36,210 bases of DNA from Streptomyces agglomeratus (lineage in GTDB: Bacteria > Actinomycetota > Actinomycetes > Streptomycetales > Streptomycetaceae), in NCBI RefSeq assembly GCF_001746415.1, contig NZ_MEHJ01000003.1:1-36210 (forward strand). Direction: 5' to 3'. The notes under the pieces are model-generated. The model worked only from the letters and a program-made list of their open reading frames with translations. It was not told where the DNA came from and did no database searches. A program made the translations under genes and the position numbers. Positions within the stretch are counted from its first letter, which is position 1. The number at the start of each line of letters is the position of its first letter. Shown in pieces: positions 1 to 7,764 of the stretch.

Positions 1-70
1 AAGGCGAAGAGATACGTTTTGCGGCCATCGATCTCGCCGCTGTCACGGCACAGGCGTCTGCCTCATTCGC

Positions 71-230
71 TTACACGATGAAGGCCAGGCGCTCACGCGC
101 GGCACGTTCCTGCTGCACGGCACAGTACAGATACCAGAGGGTCACGGCGGGAAGCAGGCCGCCAAGCCGGGCGGCTGCCCTCAGGTCCTCGACCGCCGCG
201 GTCAGCTCTGCTCTGACCGTGCGGCCCGCC
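71..230 (-). pseudogene. C-terminal fragment of an unrecognised protein
   Basis: The minus strand reads a helical, natural-looking C-terminus of about 50 residues (VRAELTAAVEDLRAAARLGG, then LLPAVTLWYLYCAVQQERAA, ending RERLAFIV) and stops at position 71. At about 235 this protein-like reading ends exactly where a plus-strand transposase fragment begins, so the 5' part of the gene appears to have been replaced. I do not recognise the family. Bases 1-70 hold nothing I can assign. Confidence 0.35.
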
Positions 231-237
231 CTGGACG

Positions 238-477
238 GCTCCGACCTACGCCTCCTGGGCCAACCCCATCGAGGCCCATTTCGGGCCGCTGCGGCAGTTC
301 GCCCTCGCCAACTCCCACCACCCCAACCACACCGTGCAGACCCGGGCCCTGCACGCCTACCTGCGCTGGCGCAACAACCACCCCGACGTCCTGGCCGCAC
401 AACGACGCGAACGAGCCCGCATCCGCAGCGAGAAAGCCATCCGCTGGGGCGGCAGAGCCGTCCAGGCTGCGACCTGA
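238..477 (+). pseudogene. IS630-type transposase, C-terminal remnant
   Basis: Plus-strand codons 238-477 read the last 79 residues of a DDE transposase, with YASWANPIEAHFGPL, NHPNHTVQTRALHAYLRW and a final ARIRSEKAIRWGG segment. The NPIEAHF motif carries the third acidic residue of IS630-family DDE enzymes, which is family knowledge. The first two acidic motifs and the N-terminus are absent, and there is no start codon or RBS in this frame, so it cannot make an active enzyme. It abuts a truncated minus-strand gene on its left and the aldehyde dehydrogenase terminus on its right. Confidence 0.7.
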
Positions 478-495
478 CCACCGGACCCTTCCCGG

Positions 496-1953
496 TCACA
501 GCACCACGTCGCCCGGCAAATTGATCGTCTTGTACTCCAGGAACGAGCTGAGGCCCTCGGGCCCGAACTCGCGGCCGACCCCGGATTCCTTGTATCCGCC
601 GAAGGGGGCGGCGAACTCGATCCGGTACCCGTTCAGCGTCAAGGTCCCCGTGCGCACCTGGCGAGCGATGCTCATGGCCCGGTCCAGGTCGTTGGTCCAG
701 ACGCTTCCCGACAGGCCGTACTTCGAGTCGTTCGCGATACGGACCGCGTCGTTGTCGTCGTCGAATGGGATGACGACGAGCACGGGGCCAAAGATCTCCT
801 CCTGCGCGATGCGCATGGAGCTGTCGACGTCTGCGAAGACCGTCGGTTCGACGTACCAGCCCTTCGACTGGCTCGCGGGCCGGCCGCCGCCGACCGTGAT
901 CGTCGCGCCGTCCTTCCGCCCGCCGGCGATGTAATCCTCGACCCGCCGCCGCTGGCGCTCGGCCACCAGGGGGCCGACCTCGGTCAAGGGGTCATCCGGA
1001 TCGCCGACCCGCAGCGCAGCAGCTGATTGCGAGATCGCGTCCACAACCTGCTGGTAGCGGCTGCGATGAGCGAGGATCCGGGTCTGTGCCAGGCAGTGCT
1101 GGCCGGACATCATGATCGCGTACGGCATGAGGGCGGGCACGACGCTGTCGATGTCGGCGTCCTCGAGGATGATGGCGGGCGACTTCCCGCCGCACTCGAG
1201 GGTGACGCGCTTGAACTGCTCGCCGCACAGCGCGCCGACCCGCCGTCCTACGGCGGAGCTGCCCGTGAAGCTGATCTTGTCTACCAGCGGGTGCCGCACG
1301 AGCGCCTCACTGTTCTCCCGGTCGGCGGGCACGATGTTGAGGACACCCGGGGGCAGACCGGCCTCCATGGCAGCGTCGGCGAGCAGGTACGCGTCCAGCG
1401 GGGTCTCCGGCGCGGGCTTCAGCACGACGGTGCAGCCGGCGATCAGGGCGGGAGCAAGATTCACCATCGTCAGGATGAGCGGCGCGTTCCACGGCACGAT
1501 CTGCCCCACGACGCCCACAGGCTCCCGAAGGATCCGCGCGGGACCGCTGAGGCCTGCTCGATCCTGCTCGAAGGGGAACGTCGCGGCAAGTTGCCGGTAG
1601 TAGTCCAGAACCATCACGGGAACCGGTGCCTGGAGTTGGTTTGAGAAGCTGATCGGTGAGCCCATCTCTGTGGTGATGAGCTGTGCGATCTCGGGGACAC
1701 GGGCGCGCAGGTACTCGCCGAACGGCCCCAGCGCGTCCGCCCGCTCCTGTGGAGACATGCGGGGCCAGGGACCATCGTCGAAGGCAGCGCGCGCCGCGCG
1801 CACTGCACGGTCGATATCGGCAGGCGTCGATGAGGGAGCCGTACCGATCCGCTCCTCCGTGACCGGAGAGATGACCCCGATCACCTCTTCCGAGACCGGC
1901 GCGACCATGTCCCCGCCAATGAACAGCCGATCCTGAACCATGCGGCTGGTCAT
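496..1953 (-). CDS. NAD(P)-dependent aldehyde dehydrogenase
   Basis: A full-length 485-residue member of the aldehyde dehydrogenase superfamily, which oxidises aldehydes to carboxylates in the cytoplasm. The oxyanion asparagine is in VPWNAPL (N156), the general base in TLECGGKSP (E253), the coenzyme-loop motif is FTGSSAVGR, and the nucleophile is in GQHCLAQ (C287). The C-terminal PFGGYKESGVGREFG signature is complete. The ATG at 1953 is preceded by AAAGGAG at good spacing. The substrate cannot be read from the sequence. No pathway partner adjoins it; it sits between IS630 and IS3 transposase remnants, so it may have lost its operon context. All catalytic residues are present. Confidence 0.93.
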   Translation of the reverse strand: MTSRMVQDRLFIGGDMVAPVSEEVIGVISPVTEERIGTAPSSTPADIDRAVRAARAAFDDGPWPRMSPQERADALGPFGEYLRARVPEIAQLITTEMGSPISFSNQLQAPVPVMVLDYYRQLAATFPFEQDRAGLSGPARILREPVGVVGQIVPWNAPLILTMVNLAPALIAGCTVVLKPAPETPLDAYLLADAAMEAGLPPGVLNIVPADRENSEALVRHPLVDKISFTGSSAVGRRVGALCGEQFKRVTLECGGKSPAIILEDADIDSVVPALMPYAIMMSGQHCLAQTRILAHRSRYQQVVDAISQSAAALRVGDPDDPLTEVGPLVAERQRRRVEDYIAGGRKDGATITVGGGRPASQSKGWYVEPTVFADVDSSMRIAQEEIFGPVLVVIPFDDDNDAVRIANDSKYGLSGSVWTNDLDRAMSIARQVRTGTLTLNGYRIEFAAPFGGYKESGVGREFGPEGLSSFLEYKTINLPGDVVL

Positions 1954-2130
1954 GGCCGCTCCTTTCGCCGTGCCAAGACGCGCACACGTGGATGGACATC
2001 GGTGAGCGAGGCCAAGCCGTCACCGCGTGATGCTGCCTTCAGCCGACCACGTCCGGGCCTCGGCCGCGCGCGGGCTTCCACCAGGCGGAGGACCGATGCC
2101 GTGGCGCCCCGCGAGCAGCAATCCGGCGAG

Positions 2131-2542
2131 TCAAGCCGCGGTCTCGTAGGCGATCGGTGATCGTTGTCCGAGGCCGGAGTGGCGGCGGCGGGTGTTGTAG
2201 CGGCCGGCCCAGCGGAAGGTGTCGAGGCGGGCCTGACGGGCCGTGGGCCAGGCCTTGGCGCCCTGGAGTGTCCCTTTTCAGCGACGCGTTGAAGCTTTCC
2301 GCGGCAGCGTTGTCCGCGCTGCTGCCGACGGCGCTCATGCTCCTTCTCACGCCCGCATTCGCGCAGGCGTCGGCGAACGCGGCGGACGTATATTGCGAGC
2401 CGTGATCGCAGTGAAAGACCGCCCCGGCGAGGCTCCCGCGGGTGCGTTCGGCGGCGGCCAGGGCGTCGATGACGAGCTCGGCTCGCATCGCAATGGTCGG
2501 GCGTTCTGGGATGAGACAGGCGTAAGCCACACCCCGCCCCAT
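2131..2542 (-). pseudogene. IS3-family transposase (OrfB) remnant with frameshift
   Basis: The minus strand carries the C-terminal half of an IS3-type integrase. VFHCDHGSQYTSAAF holds the second catalytic Asp, and NAAAESFNASLK holds the catalytic Glu. Just after LKRDT (near 2265) the frame breaks: the expected continuation, LQGAKAWPTARQARLDTF followed by RWAGRYNTRRRHSGLGQRSP and IAYETAA, is found in another frame and stops at 2131. The N-terminal domain, orfA and terminal repeats are not visible. An in-frame stop lies just upstream of 2542. It is a dead fragment. Confidence 0.8.
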
Positions 2543-2689
2543 CTGTCACCCCATCCGGCCAGCAGACCTCAACTGCACCCTCAGCCTCACCATCACCACA
2601 ACCCCGCACACCGAAAATTGGCAGATACGCGGGCATCCCAGATGAAAACGACTTTCAGACCGCGTTTGAGATCTGCCGTACCCCGGCGC

Positions 2690-3082
2690 CTACGACCAGA
2701 ACTCGTCGTACGCCTGCGGATCAGCCGTCAGCACCCAACCCTCGGTGATCTTGTCGTCCCTGATGTGGAGGACGAGGGTGTAGTCCATATCGAGCTGCTT
2801 GCCTTCACGTGACGCCGTAACGTGCAGCAGCGCAACTGTGTGGTCATCGTTGGCGAGCACATCATGGAGCTGCGGCCGGTACGTGCCGCCTGTCAGCTGA
2901 AACTCCCGACCGAACACCGCGAATGTGTCCTCGCGTCCCCGGTACTCTCCCGCCAGCGGGTTGCTGCCCCCGATATGCCACACCACCTCGGGGTGAAAGG
3001 TCTTCGCCAGCGCGTCCATGTCGCCTGCCGCGAAGGCAGCCATGGTGCGATGGAACGCAGCGATGTTCGGGTGATCGGTCAT
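2690..3082 (-). CDS. SnoaL/NTF2-like protein
   Basis: A 130-residue protein with the look of the SnoaL-like branch of the NTF2 superfamily: an N-terminal helix (NIAAFHRTMAAFAAGDMDAL), then FHPEVVWHIGGSNPLAGEY, then the strands of a curved sheet ending in TEGWVLTADPQAYDEFW. Such proteins form cone-shaped dimers and act as small isomerases, cyclases or ligand-binding proteins. No specific substrate follows from the sequence. I chose the ATG at 3082 over an upstream in-frame start because it has GGAGG at ideal spacing. It stands alone between the IS3 remnant and a gene-free interval. Confidence 0.8.
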   Translation of the reverse strand: MTDHPNIAAFHRTMAAFAAGDMDALAKTFHPEVVWHIGGSNPLAGEYRGREDTFAVFGREFQLTGGTYRPQLHDVLANDDHTVALLHVTASREGKQLDMDYTLVLHIRDDKITEGWVLTADPQAYDEFWS

Positions 3083-3475
3083 CAGTGCCTCCGTCGGCCC
3101 CCTACGGACCATACGTCGCGCGAGACACCGTGGCTCAGCGTCGTTAGGCCATCAGGCCGAGCGGCACACGGTCGAGCGGCGCGGCCGCTGAGACCGCTTC
3201 GGGGTCTCTCCGGTTGGTGTGCGAGAGAGGTTTTGGGCCTGGGCGGCTTGCTGGTCGACCTTGAGTCAGTCGGCGGACTTGGCCACCGCGGTCTCGACTT
3301 CGTGGCGGGCCGACTGGCCGTACCGCGATGGACTGCCATCGAGCGGATACGCGATACGGGAGGACCTCCGGGCGTGAACCCTCCTCCGCCGGTCAGAGCC
3401 GGGATCGCCGATCGCGGAGCACCTTGGCGCGGCTTAGCCTGAGATAGGGGCCTTCAAGCGGAAGGGAACCTCGAG
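3083..3475. other. Intergenic interval with a possible gene remnant
   Basis: No convincing intact gene. A short minus-strand reading ending near 3270 (SRIAYPLDGSPSRYGQSARH, then EVETAVAKSAD and a stop) looks protein-like, but it has no start or RBS and I do not recognise it. The rest is probably the promoter region of the divergent genes at 3082 (minus) and 3476 (plus). Confidence 0.3.
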
Positions 3476-3790
3476 ATGCATTTCGTCCTGATCGCGACCC
3501 ACACTCCGGAAACCTGTCCGACCTCCAACGCGACAACGCGCGACCTGTTGCTGAAGATCGGTCCTGACGTGCCGGACCTCGCCCAGAAGGCAGGCGTCGA
3601 AATCGTGTCCGGTCCCTTCGTCAACCGTGAACACACGATTGTTGTGGTCGTACAGTCCGACAAGGTCGAGAATGTCGACCGCTTCCTGATGGAGGCTCGT
3701 CTCCCCCACTGGAACCGCGTCCGCGTGCTGCCGTCGCTGACCATGGAGGATGCGCTCACCGAAGTCCAAGCGCAAACGCCGATCTTCTGA
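3476..3790 (+). CDS. Small DUF3303/GYD-like protein
   Basis: A 104-residue protein starting MHFVLIATHTPETCPTSN. It alternates strands and helices (VEIVSGPFVNREHTIVVVV, VENVDRFLMEARLP, VRVLPSLTMEDAL) in the pattern of small dimeric alpha+beta-barrel proteins such as DUF3303 or GYD-type domains. The conserved-looking PF.NREH and LPHWN.V motifs suggest a real family rather than a chance frame. The biochemical role is unknown. The ATG lies behind a weak purine run (GGGAACCTCGAG). The assignment to DUF3303 is by resemblance only. Confidence 0.7.
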   Translation: MHFVLIATHTPETCPTSNATTRDLLLKIGPDVPDLAQKAGVEIVSGPFVNREHTIVVVVQSDKVENVDRFLMEARLPHWNRVRVLPSLTMEDALTEVQAQTPIF

Positions 3791-4029
3791 CCCACCCGCT
3801 CAGGCACGCGGCCGGTGCTTCGGTGCGGGCGCCGAGATGCGCCATCGCCCGCCCCCATCAGCGCGGACGAACGTCACAGTCTGCCCCGCCTCGCCCCTGC
3901 GCGCGGTGATCAACTCCGTGGTGTTCCGCTACTCCGGCCAGGACCTCACCACCGTTGGCACCTACACCGAAAAGACCTTCCCGCCTGGCTCGAAGCAGAG
4001 CAGATCCCAACGCCGCGCGGCAGGGCCTC

Positions 4030-4881
4030 TCACGTCTCCGACGGCCGCGGCTGCTCCGGCGGAACCGAGCTCTCGGCAGCCGCCATCCACTGGTCCAGGT
4101 CGGCCTGGGTGAACTCTGCCCACGGTGGGATTTCGGGGAGCTGGCGGAGGAGGTCGTAGGCCTCGGGGATCTGGGGGCCGCGGAGGACCGGGCAGTGGCA
4201 GCCGGCGATCACCTCGGCGTTCAGGTGTTGGAAGTCGGTGACGACCGTCCGGAACTTTTGGGCATCCACCAGGGCGACCCAGGGGGAGACCAGACTTCCG
4301 CCGAAGAACTGGCCGTCGCGGAATTCGTCTGGGGCCAGCGCTGCCATTTCGGGCATGGGGGTCGGCACGTTCGTGGCGAAGGTGTCGACGGCCCAAAGGA
4401 CGTTGGTCTTCGGGTCGAAGAGGGCGCGGGTTGTGGGGTTGTCGTACAGGGGCGGTCGTTTGGCGACCAAAGTGCGGTCGCCCGCGTCGATCGTGTCGCC
4501 GTCGGTCATGAAGCGGCACCGGTTGATGGGCGTCTCCCACTCCTCGGCCATGCGGCCGATGGAAAACCATGTCGTCAGCAGGGTCGCGTTCGGGCATTCG
4601 GCGAGGACCGGCAGAAGGTTGCCGGCGTGGTCGCGGTCATCGTGGGTGAGGAAGATCCACCGGACATCCAGTGGATCCACGACGGACCAGGCTGCCTCCA
4701 GCCACTGGGAGCGCACTGCGGGCGCCCCGGTGTCCACGAGGACCGGTTCGGCTCCCCGGATCACCATCGAGTTCATCGGGAAGTGGCCGACCGGCGGGGC
4801 CTCGAGAGCCCACGGGATGACGAACGTCTCCTCGGCGATCTTGTACGGCTGCAGAAGGTTGAACGTTTCCATGGTTGTCAT
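4030..4881 (-). CDS. Metallo-beta-lactamase-fold hydrolase, flavodiiron-like core
   Basis: A 283-residue metallo-beta-lactamase-fold protein. The first metal motif reads THDDRDHAGN, i.e. H-x-D-x-D-H, where classic hydrolases have H-x-H-x-D-H; flavodiiron proteins have H-x-E-x-D-H at the same place. Further family marks are VLVDTGAPAVRSQW near the start, FDPKTNVLWAVDTFAT (bridging Asp) and a late IAGCHCPVLRG (terminal His). The position that often supplies another His reads RPPLYDNP. There is no flavodoxin domain, so it is not a complete flavodiiron protein. The ATG at 4881 has GGGGAG upstream; a longer in-frame extension to 5040 is low-complexity and unlikely to be translated. Di-iron or altered di-zinc chemistry is inference. 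Confidence 0.8.
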   Translation of the reverse strand: MTTMETFNLLQPYKIAEETFVIPWALEAPPVGHFPMNSMVIRGAEPVLVDTGAPAVRSQWLEAAWSVVDPLDVRWIFLTHDDRDHAGNLLPVLAECPNATLLTTWFSIGRMAEEWETPINRCRFMTDGDTIDAGDRTLVAKRPPLYDNPTTRALFDPKTNVLWAVDTFATNVPTPMPEMAALAPDEFRDGQFFGGSLVSPWVALVDAQKFRTVVTDFQHLNAEVIAGCHCPVLRGPQIPEAYDLLRQLPEIPPWAEFTQADLDQWMAAAESSVPPEQPRPSET

Positions 4882-5218
4882 CGCTGCTCCCCGGGACGGA
4901 GTCGCCTCAGCGTCCATGAGTCCAGTGCAGCCCCGTGCCGGGCCGTCGTCAAACGCAGAACTCGTGACGGTCGGCTTCGGTGAGCAACGATGGGTGCGCG
5001 GTCGGCGCTGGCAGGCTCCAGCTTTGGCGCTCGCGCTCATGCTCCGTGTGCTCGCGCTCGCCCTGGCGCGCGGACGCCGACCGCGCGGCGCATGCAGTGG
5101 GAGCCTGCGCGCTGGAGCGCCGGCCAGATTTTGAACGTGGTCCTTCCCCCTGGGAGGGGCCGTGCAGGGTTACACCTCCGAAGCGTTGATTCGTCACGGG
5201 CCCATGCCCAGGCGGCCG
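4882..5218. other. Intergenic interval, no gene seen
   Basis: About 340 bases of very GC-rich sequence with several short near-palindromic GCGC-rich runs around 5030-5130. Frames on both strands are arginine/alanine-rich and lack RBS. It presumably holds the promoter of the hydrolase gene starting at 4881. I see no further feature. Confidence 0.4.
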
Positions 5219-5500
5219 TTACGGGATCAGAGCGTTGTAGACCTCGACCACTTTCGACTCGAACGGTGGTGCCCCGAGTTCCTGTGCGGCCGGCTTGACC
5301 TGCTCTTCCATGAAGCGCCGGAACGCGTCTTCCGACTCCCATACGTCAATGACCTGCCAGCCGCCCGCCTCGCCGGGCGCCCCGAAGTGGGCGATGAGCC
5401 CGGCGGGCGGATTCGTACGGTCCGGGATCGCCCGGTCGAAGGTCGCCTGGTAGAGCTCCTGGTTCCAGCCCGCAGCCTGGTTGAGCACCAGAATCGCCAT
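5219..5500 (-). CDS. Small ABM-superfamily-like protein
   Basis: A 93-residue protein beginning MAILVLNQAAGWNQELYQ, with GLIAHFGAPGEAGGWQVIDV and WESEDAFRRFMEEQVKPA motifs. This is the pattern of small dimeric ferredoxin-like proteins of the antibiotic-biosynthesis-monooxygenase superfamily, in which a W-x-S-x-D/E-x-F-x-x-F segment is common. Many members have no known activity. The start at 5500 is chosen because GAGGAACC lies just upstream; a start six codons earlier would bury that RBS. It is monocistronic as far as can be seen. Confidence 0.75.
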   Translation of the reverse strand: MAILVLNQAAGWNQELYQATFDRAIPDRTNPPAGLIAHFGAPGEAGGWQVIDVWESEDAFRRFMEEQVKPAAQELGAPPFESKVVEVYNALIP

Positions 5501-5847
5501 CTCGGTTCCTCGTTTCACGTGCGAAGACAGATGTGAACGACGCTAGATCCAAGTGCGGGCGACCGCGAGCAGCGGGGATGACTGCTGCGCCGTCCGAGGG
5601 AGTGCGGCCGCAACGGGGATGTCAGCGCCCCGACCACGCCCCTACGCGGGGGTGACCTGCACGAATTTCAGGACGCTATGAAGGCCCGCGCAACATCTAC
5701 CGCAACACCCAGTGCAACAGCTTGGCGCACCAGTTAGCGCAACTGACGCCGCAACCCCTGGGGCCAGGGCTGTTGCAAAGTCCCGGTGAGCGCATGAGTC
5801 CGCAGGTCTTGGCGGGATGAGGGGCGGGGGTCGGCCCGTCACGTACG
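5501..5847. other. Gene-poor interval with GTTGC iterations
   Basis: No convincing gene. Between 5690 and 5755 the plus strand carries GCAAC at 5690, 5702, 5714, 5739 and 5751, i.e. GTTGC on the minus strand spaced 12 bases apart with one degenerate unit (GCGCAC) in the middle. Another GTTGC lies on the plus strand near 5774. The regular spacing looks like a small iteron or operator array. No minus-strand gene reads convincingly through it. Confidence 0.4.
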
Positions 5848-5911
5848 CATCGAAGCTCCGGTTGAACGGAGTGACCTTCCCAAGTCGCCTCGCACCGCCG
5901 GAGCTTCGATG
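5848..5911. repeat. 14-bp perfect inverted repeat
   Basis: CATCGAAGCTCCGG at 5848-5861 is repeated exactly in inverted orientation as CCGGAGCTTCGATG at 5898-5911, with 36 bases between. It could be a long-loop hairpin, a regulator-binding pair or the end of a mobile element. It lies just at the start of the uncertain plus-strand frame at 5909. Confidence 0.6.
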
Positions 5912-6235
5912 TGCCGCCAGTCTGCCACCGTCTGTCTGATCAAGTCGCCTTCTCTGGCCGGTGTGGCGGGATTGTCGCTGGTGGAGCGGTTGCGGCTGCT
6001 GCCCGTTCCGCTCAACCGCCGCGACCGCGTCACTCGCCGCCTGCGCATAGTCGGCGCTCGTCTTCGTGCGCTGGCGTGGAAGGCGGTTCGGCTCAGCACC
6101 TGGCAGTTTCTGAAGGGCTTCGGATACACGGTCGGCGCCTGGGCGGCGGCGGAGCTCCTCGGGGCCTCACGCAGTGACACGCTGGCCGGTCTCCCGACGT
6201 TGACTGGAACTTGGGCGCACTGCTTCACGGCGTAA
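5909..6235 (+). CDS. Uncertain 108-codon frame, possible transposase remnant
   Basis: An open frame of 108 codons whose first half (AGLSLVERLRLLPVPLNRRD) faintly resembles the N-terminal helper domain of ISAs1-type transposases (LLE.L..IPDPR.RRG). The second half (RLSTWQFLKGFGYTVGAWAA) does not follow that family. Its ATG lies inside the right arm of an inverted repeat and has no clear RBS. It may be a decayed insertion sequence or not a gene at all. Confidence 0.25.
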   Translation: MCRQSATVCLIKSPSLAGVAGLSLVERLRLLPVPLNRRDRVTRRLRIVGARLRALAWKAVRLSTWQFLKGFGYTVGAWAAAELLGASRSDTLAGLPTLTGTWAHCFTA

Positions 6236-6363
6236 AACTGGCTGCGGTCACAGGCTCAGAGTTGCCAGTTCACCCGATCGTGCCTTCTTCAGTCAGGGAC
6301 GTACGCTTCACCGTCTGCGACTACAAGGACGGGCGCAACTACCCCGGTAATTACGTGACATAG
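6178..6363 (+). pseudogene. Unrecognised protein C-terminal fragment
   Basis: After a stop at 6175 the plus strand reads about 60 protein-like residues without a start codon: DVDWNLGALLHGVKLAAVTG, then SELPVHPIVPSSVRDVRFTV and CDYKDGRNYPGNYVT, followed by a stop at 6361. The composition is much less arginine-rich than a shadow frame. I do not recognise it; it could be the end of a gene broken upstream. From 6364 to 6549 I see no supported gene. Confidence 0.3.
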
Positions 6364-6549
6364 CCACACCATCTATATCTGCCATCGATGACCGCGCACC
6401 CATCCACGCGGTGGATGTGTATCAGTTGAGCGAACGCGTTGCCGTTGAACGGCTTTACGCTCCGGCTCGGCCCACGATCCGCGCTGTAGAAGACCGCGGC
6501 CGGGAAGCAGTCGCCAGTCACCGCGTGGAATGCCCGCGACGGCGCGGCA

Positions 6550-7029
6550 TCACGCCGGGGCCAGCCGGTGGAAGGCGCGCCCGTAATACACCATCGGCTC
6601 CCCGTCACCGGCGGCCGCAATCCCTACCTCACCGATGAGAATCAGGTGGTCTCCCGCCTCATGGCGGTCGTAGACCGCGCACTCCAGCGTGCACAGGGCA
6701 TCTGGCACGACGGGCAGACCCCCGAGCGTGTGCGCGGCCCAGCCTCCGCCGAATTTGTCGGCGCTCTTGGAGGCGAAACGCCGAGCCACCTCCTCGTGCC
6801 ACGGGCGCAGCACGCTGACCGCGAAATGGCCGCAGTGAAGGAACACCGGGAAGGAGTCCGCCGTTCGGGCCAGGCAGACGAGCACGAGCGGCGGATCCAA
6901 CGAGACCGAGCAGAATGAGCTCGCGGTGAAGCCGCGCGGCCTGTCCCGGTCGTCCCGGGTGGTCACCACAGTGACGCCGGAGGGGAAGCAGGCCAGCGCC
7001 GCGCGGAGCTCGGACGGCGTGGCGGTCAC
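6550..7029 (-). CDS. Flavin reductase-like FMN-binding protein
   Basis: A 159-residue split-barrel flavin reductase, the family that supplies reduced FMN/FAD to two-component monooxygenases. Visible marks are the N-terminal LRAALACFPSGVTVVTTRD, the flavin-binding GFTASSFCSVSLDPPLVLVC, CGHFAVSVL, and GDHLILIGEV near the end (the GDH motif binding NADH in this family), followed by MVYYGRAFHRL. The start is a GTG at 7029 that overlaps the upstream stop as GTGA, so translation is coupled to the SRPBCC-PDZ gene. It is the last gene of the operon. The monooxygenase partner is not evident nearby; it may act elsewhere or reduce flavin for another operon product. Confidence 0.88.
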   Translation of the reverse strand: MTATPSELRAALACFPSGVTVVTTRDDRDRPRGFTASSFCSVSLDPPLVLVCLARTADSFPVFLHCGHFAVSVLRPWHEEVARRFASKSADKFGGGWAAHTLGGLPVVPDALCTLECAVYDRHEAGDHLILIGEVGIAAAGDGEPMVYYGRAFHRLAPA

Positions 7030-7730
7030 GCCGTGAATGGCCGGAGCGTGAGTTCGACGGCGCGGTCCTTGAGAGCGAGTACCGCCACCTGGCCCGCGAC
7101 GGCTTCGTCGAGCCACCGGTGGAAGTCCTCCATCTCCTTCAGAACAGCTCCGTCGATGGCCCGGATCTCGTCTCCTGCCTTCAGTCCCGCGGCCTCCGCG
7201 GCGGAGTTGACGACGACGTCCTGAACCACCATCCCCGTCTCCGCCGTGACGCCGAGTGGGATGATGCCGGTCTTCGGCGGGGTCAGAGTCTTGTGGAACT
7301 GGAAAGGCCGGTGCTCCAGGTACGCGCCGAGCCGCTCCAGGTAGTGCCACCAGTGGTGGTCGTAACCGTCGAACTCGAGGCGCGATCGGAGCGACTCGCC
7401 GAAGCCCGTATGACGGACCGCGATCTTGGTTCGGGAGTCGTCCAGGCAGGTGAAGTCCACCTTCACCTGGGTGGGAGTGTCATTCCCCGGTACGTCCCAG
7501 TCGTACTCACAGGAGACCTGAGGGGTAATCGCACTGAGCCGGGCGTTGAAGACCAGCTCCACCCGTCCGCGCCGGTTGAAGGACCAGCACAGCCGCTCAC
7601 CGACCTGCAGCGGGATCTCGGCGCTGTGCAGCGCGAGCCAGGCACGCACCTCCCTCGGGTCGGTCCATGCCTGCCAGGTCCGGGCCCGGGTCGCGTGGAT
7701 CAGGTGCTCGGTCGAAGTCTCGAGTACCAC
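7026..7730 (-). CDS. SRPBCC domain fused to PDZ domain
   Basis: A 234-residue two-domain protein. Residues 1-140 form an SRPBCC/AHSA1-like domain: TEHLIHATRARTWQAWTDP, FNARLSAITPQVSCEYDW, and WWHYLERLGAYLEHRPF as the C-terminal helix closing a hydrophobic pocket. From about 150 a PDZ domain follows (GIIPLGVTAETGMVVQDVVV, NSAAEAAGLKAGDEIRAIDG). SRPBCC domains bind lipids, polyketides or other hydrophobic ligands; PDZ domains bind peptide C-termini. The joining of the two in a peptide-gene operon is notable. AGGAGG is best spaced for GTG at 7730; a TTG two codons earlier (7736) is possible. The 3' end overlaps the flavin reductase start by four bases. Confidence 0.8.
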   Translation of the reverse strand: MVLETSTEHLIHATRARTWQAWTDPREVRAWLALHSAEIPLQVGERLCWSFNRRGRVELVFNARLSAITPQVSCEYDWDVPGNDTPTQVKVDFTCLDDSRTKIAVRHTGFGESLRSRLEFDGYDHHWWHYLERLGAYLEHRPFQFHKTLTPPKTGIIPLGVTAETGMVVQDVVVNSAAEAAGLKAGDEIRAIDGAVLKEMEDFHRWLDEAVAGQVAVLALKDRAVELTLRPFTA

Positions 7731-7764
7731 GTTCAACCTCCTGCTGGTGAATACCGCTCGGTGA

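Noticed and set aside
1950..2636. 228-codon minus-strand frame between dehydrogenase and NTF2-like genes
   Set aside because: Arginine-rich shadow of the IS3 remnant frames; the transposase motifs are in the other two frames.
3955..4983. Plus-strand 342-codon frame
   Set aside because: Shadow of the metallo-beta-lactamase-fold gene on the other strand, whose motifs and RBS are convincing.
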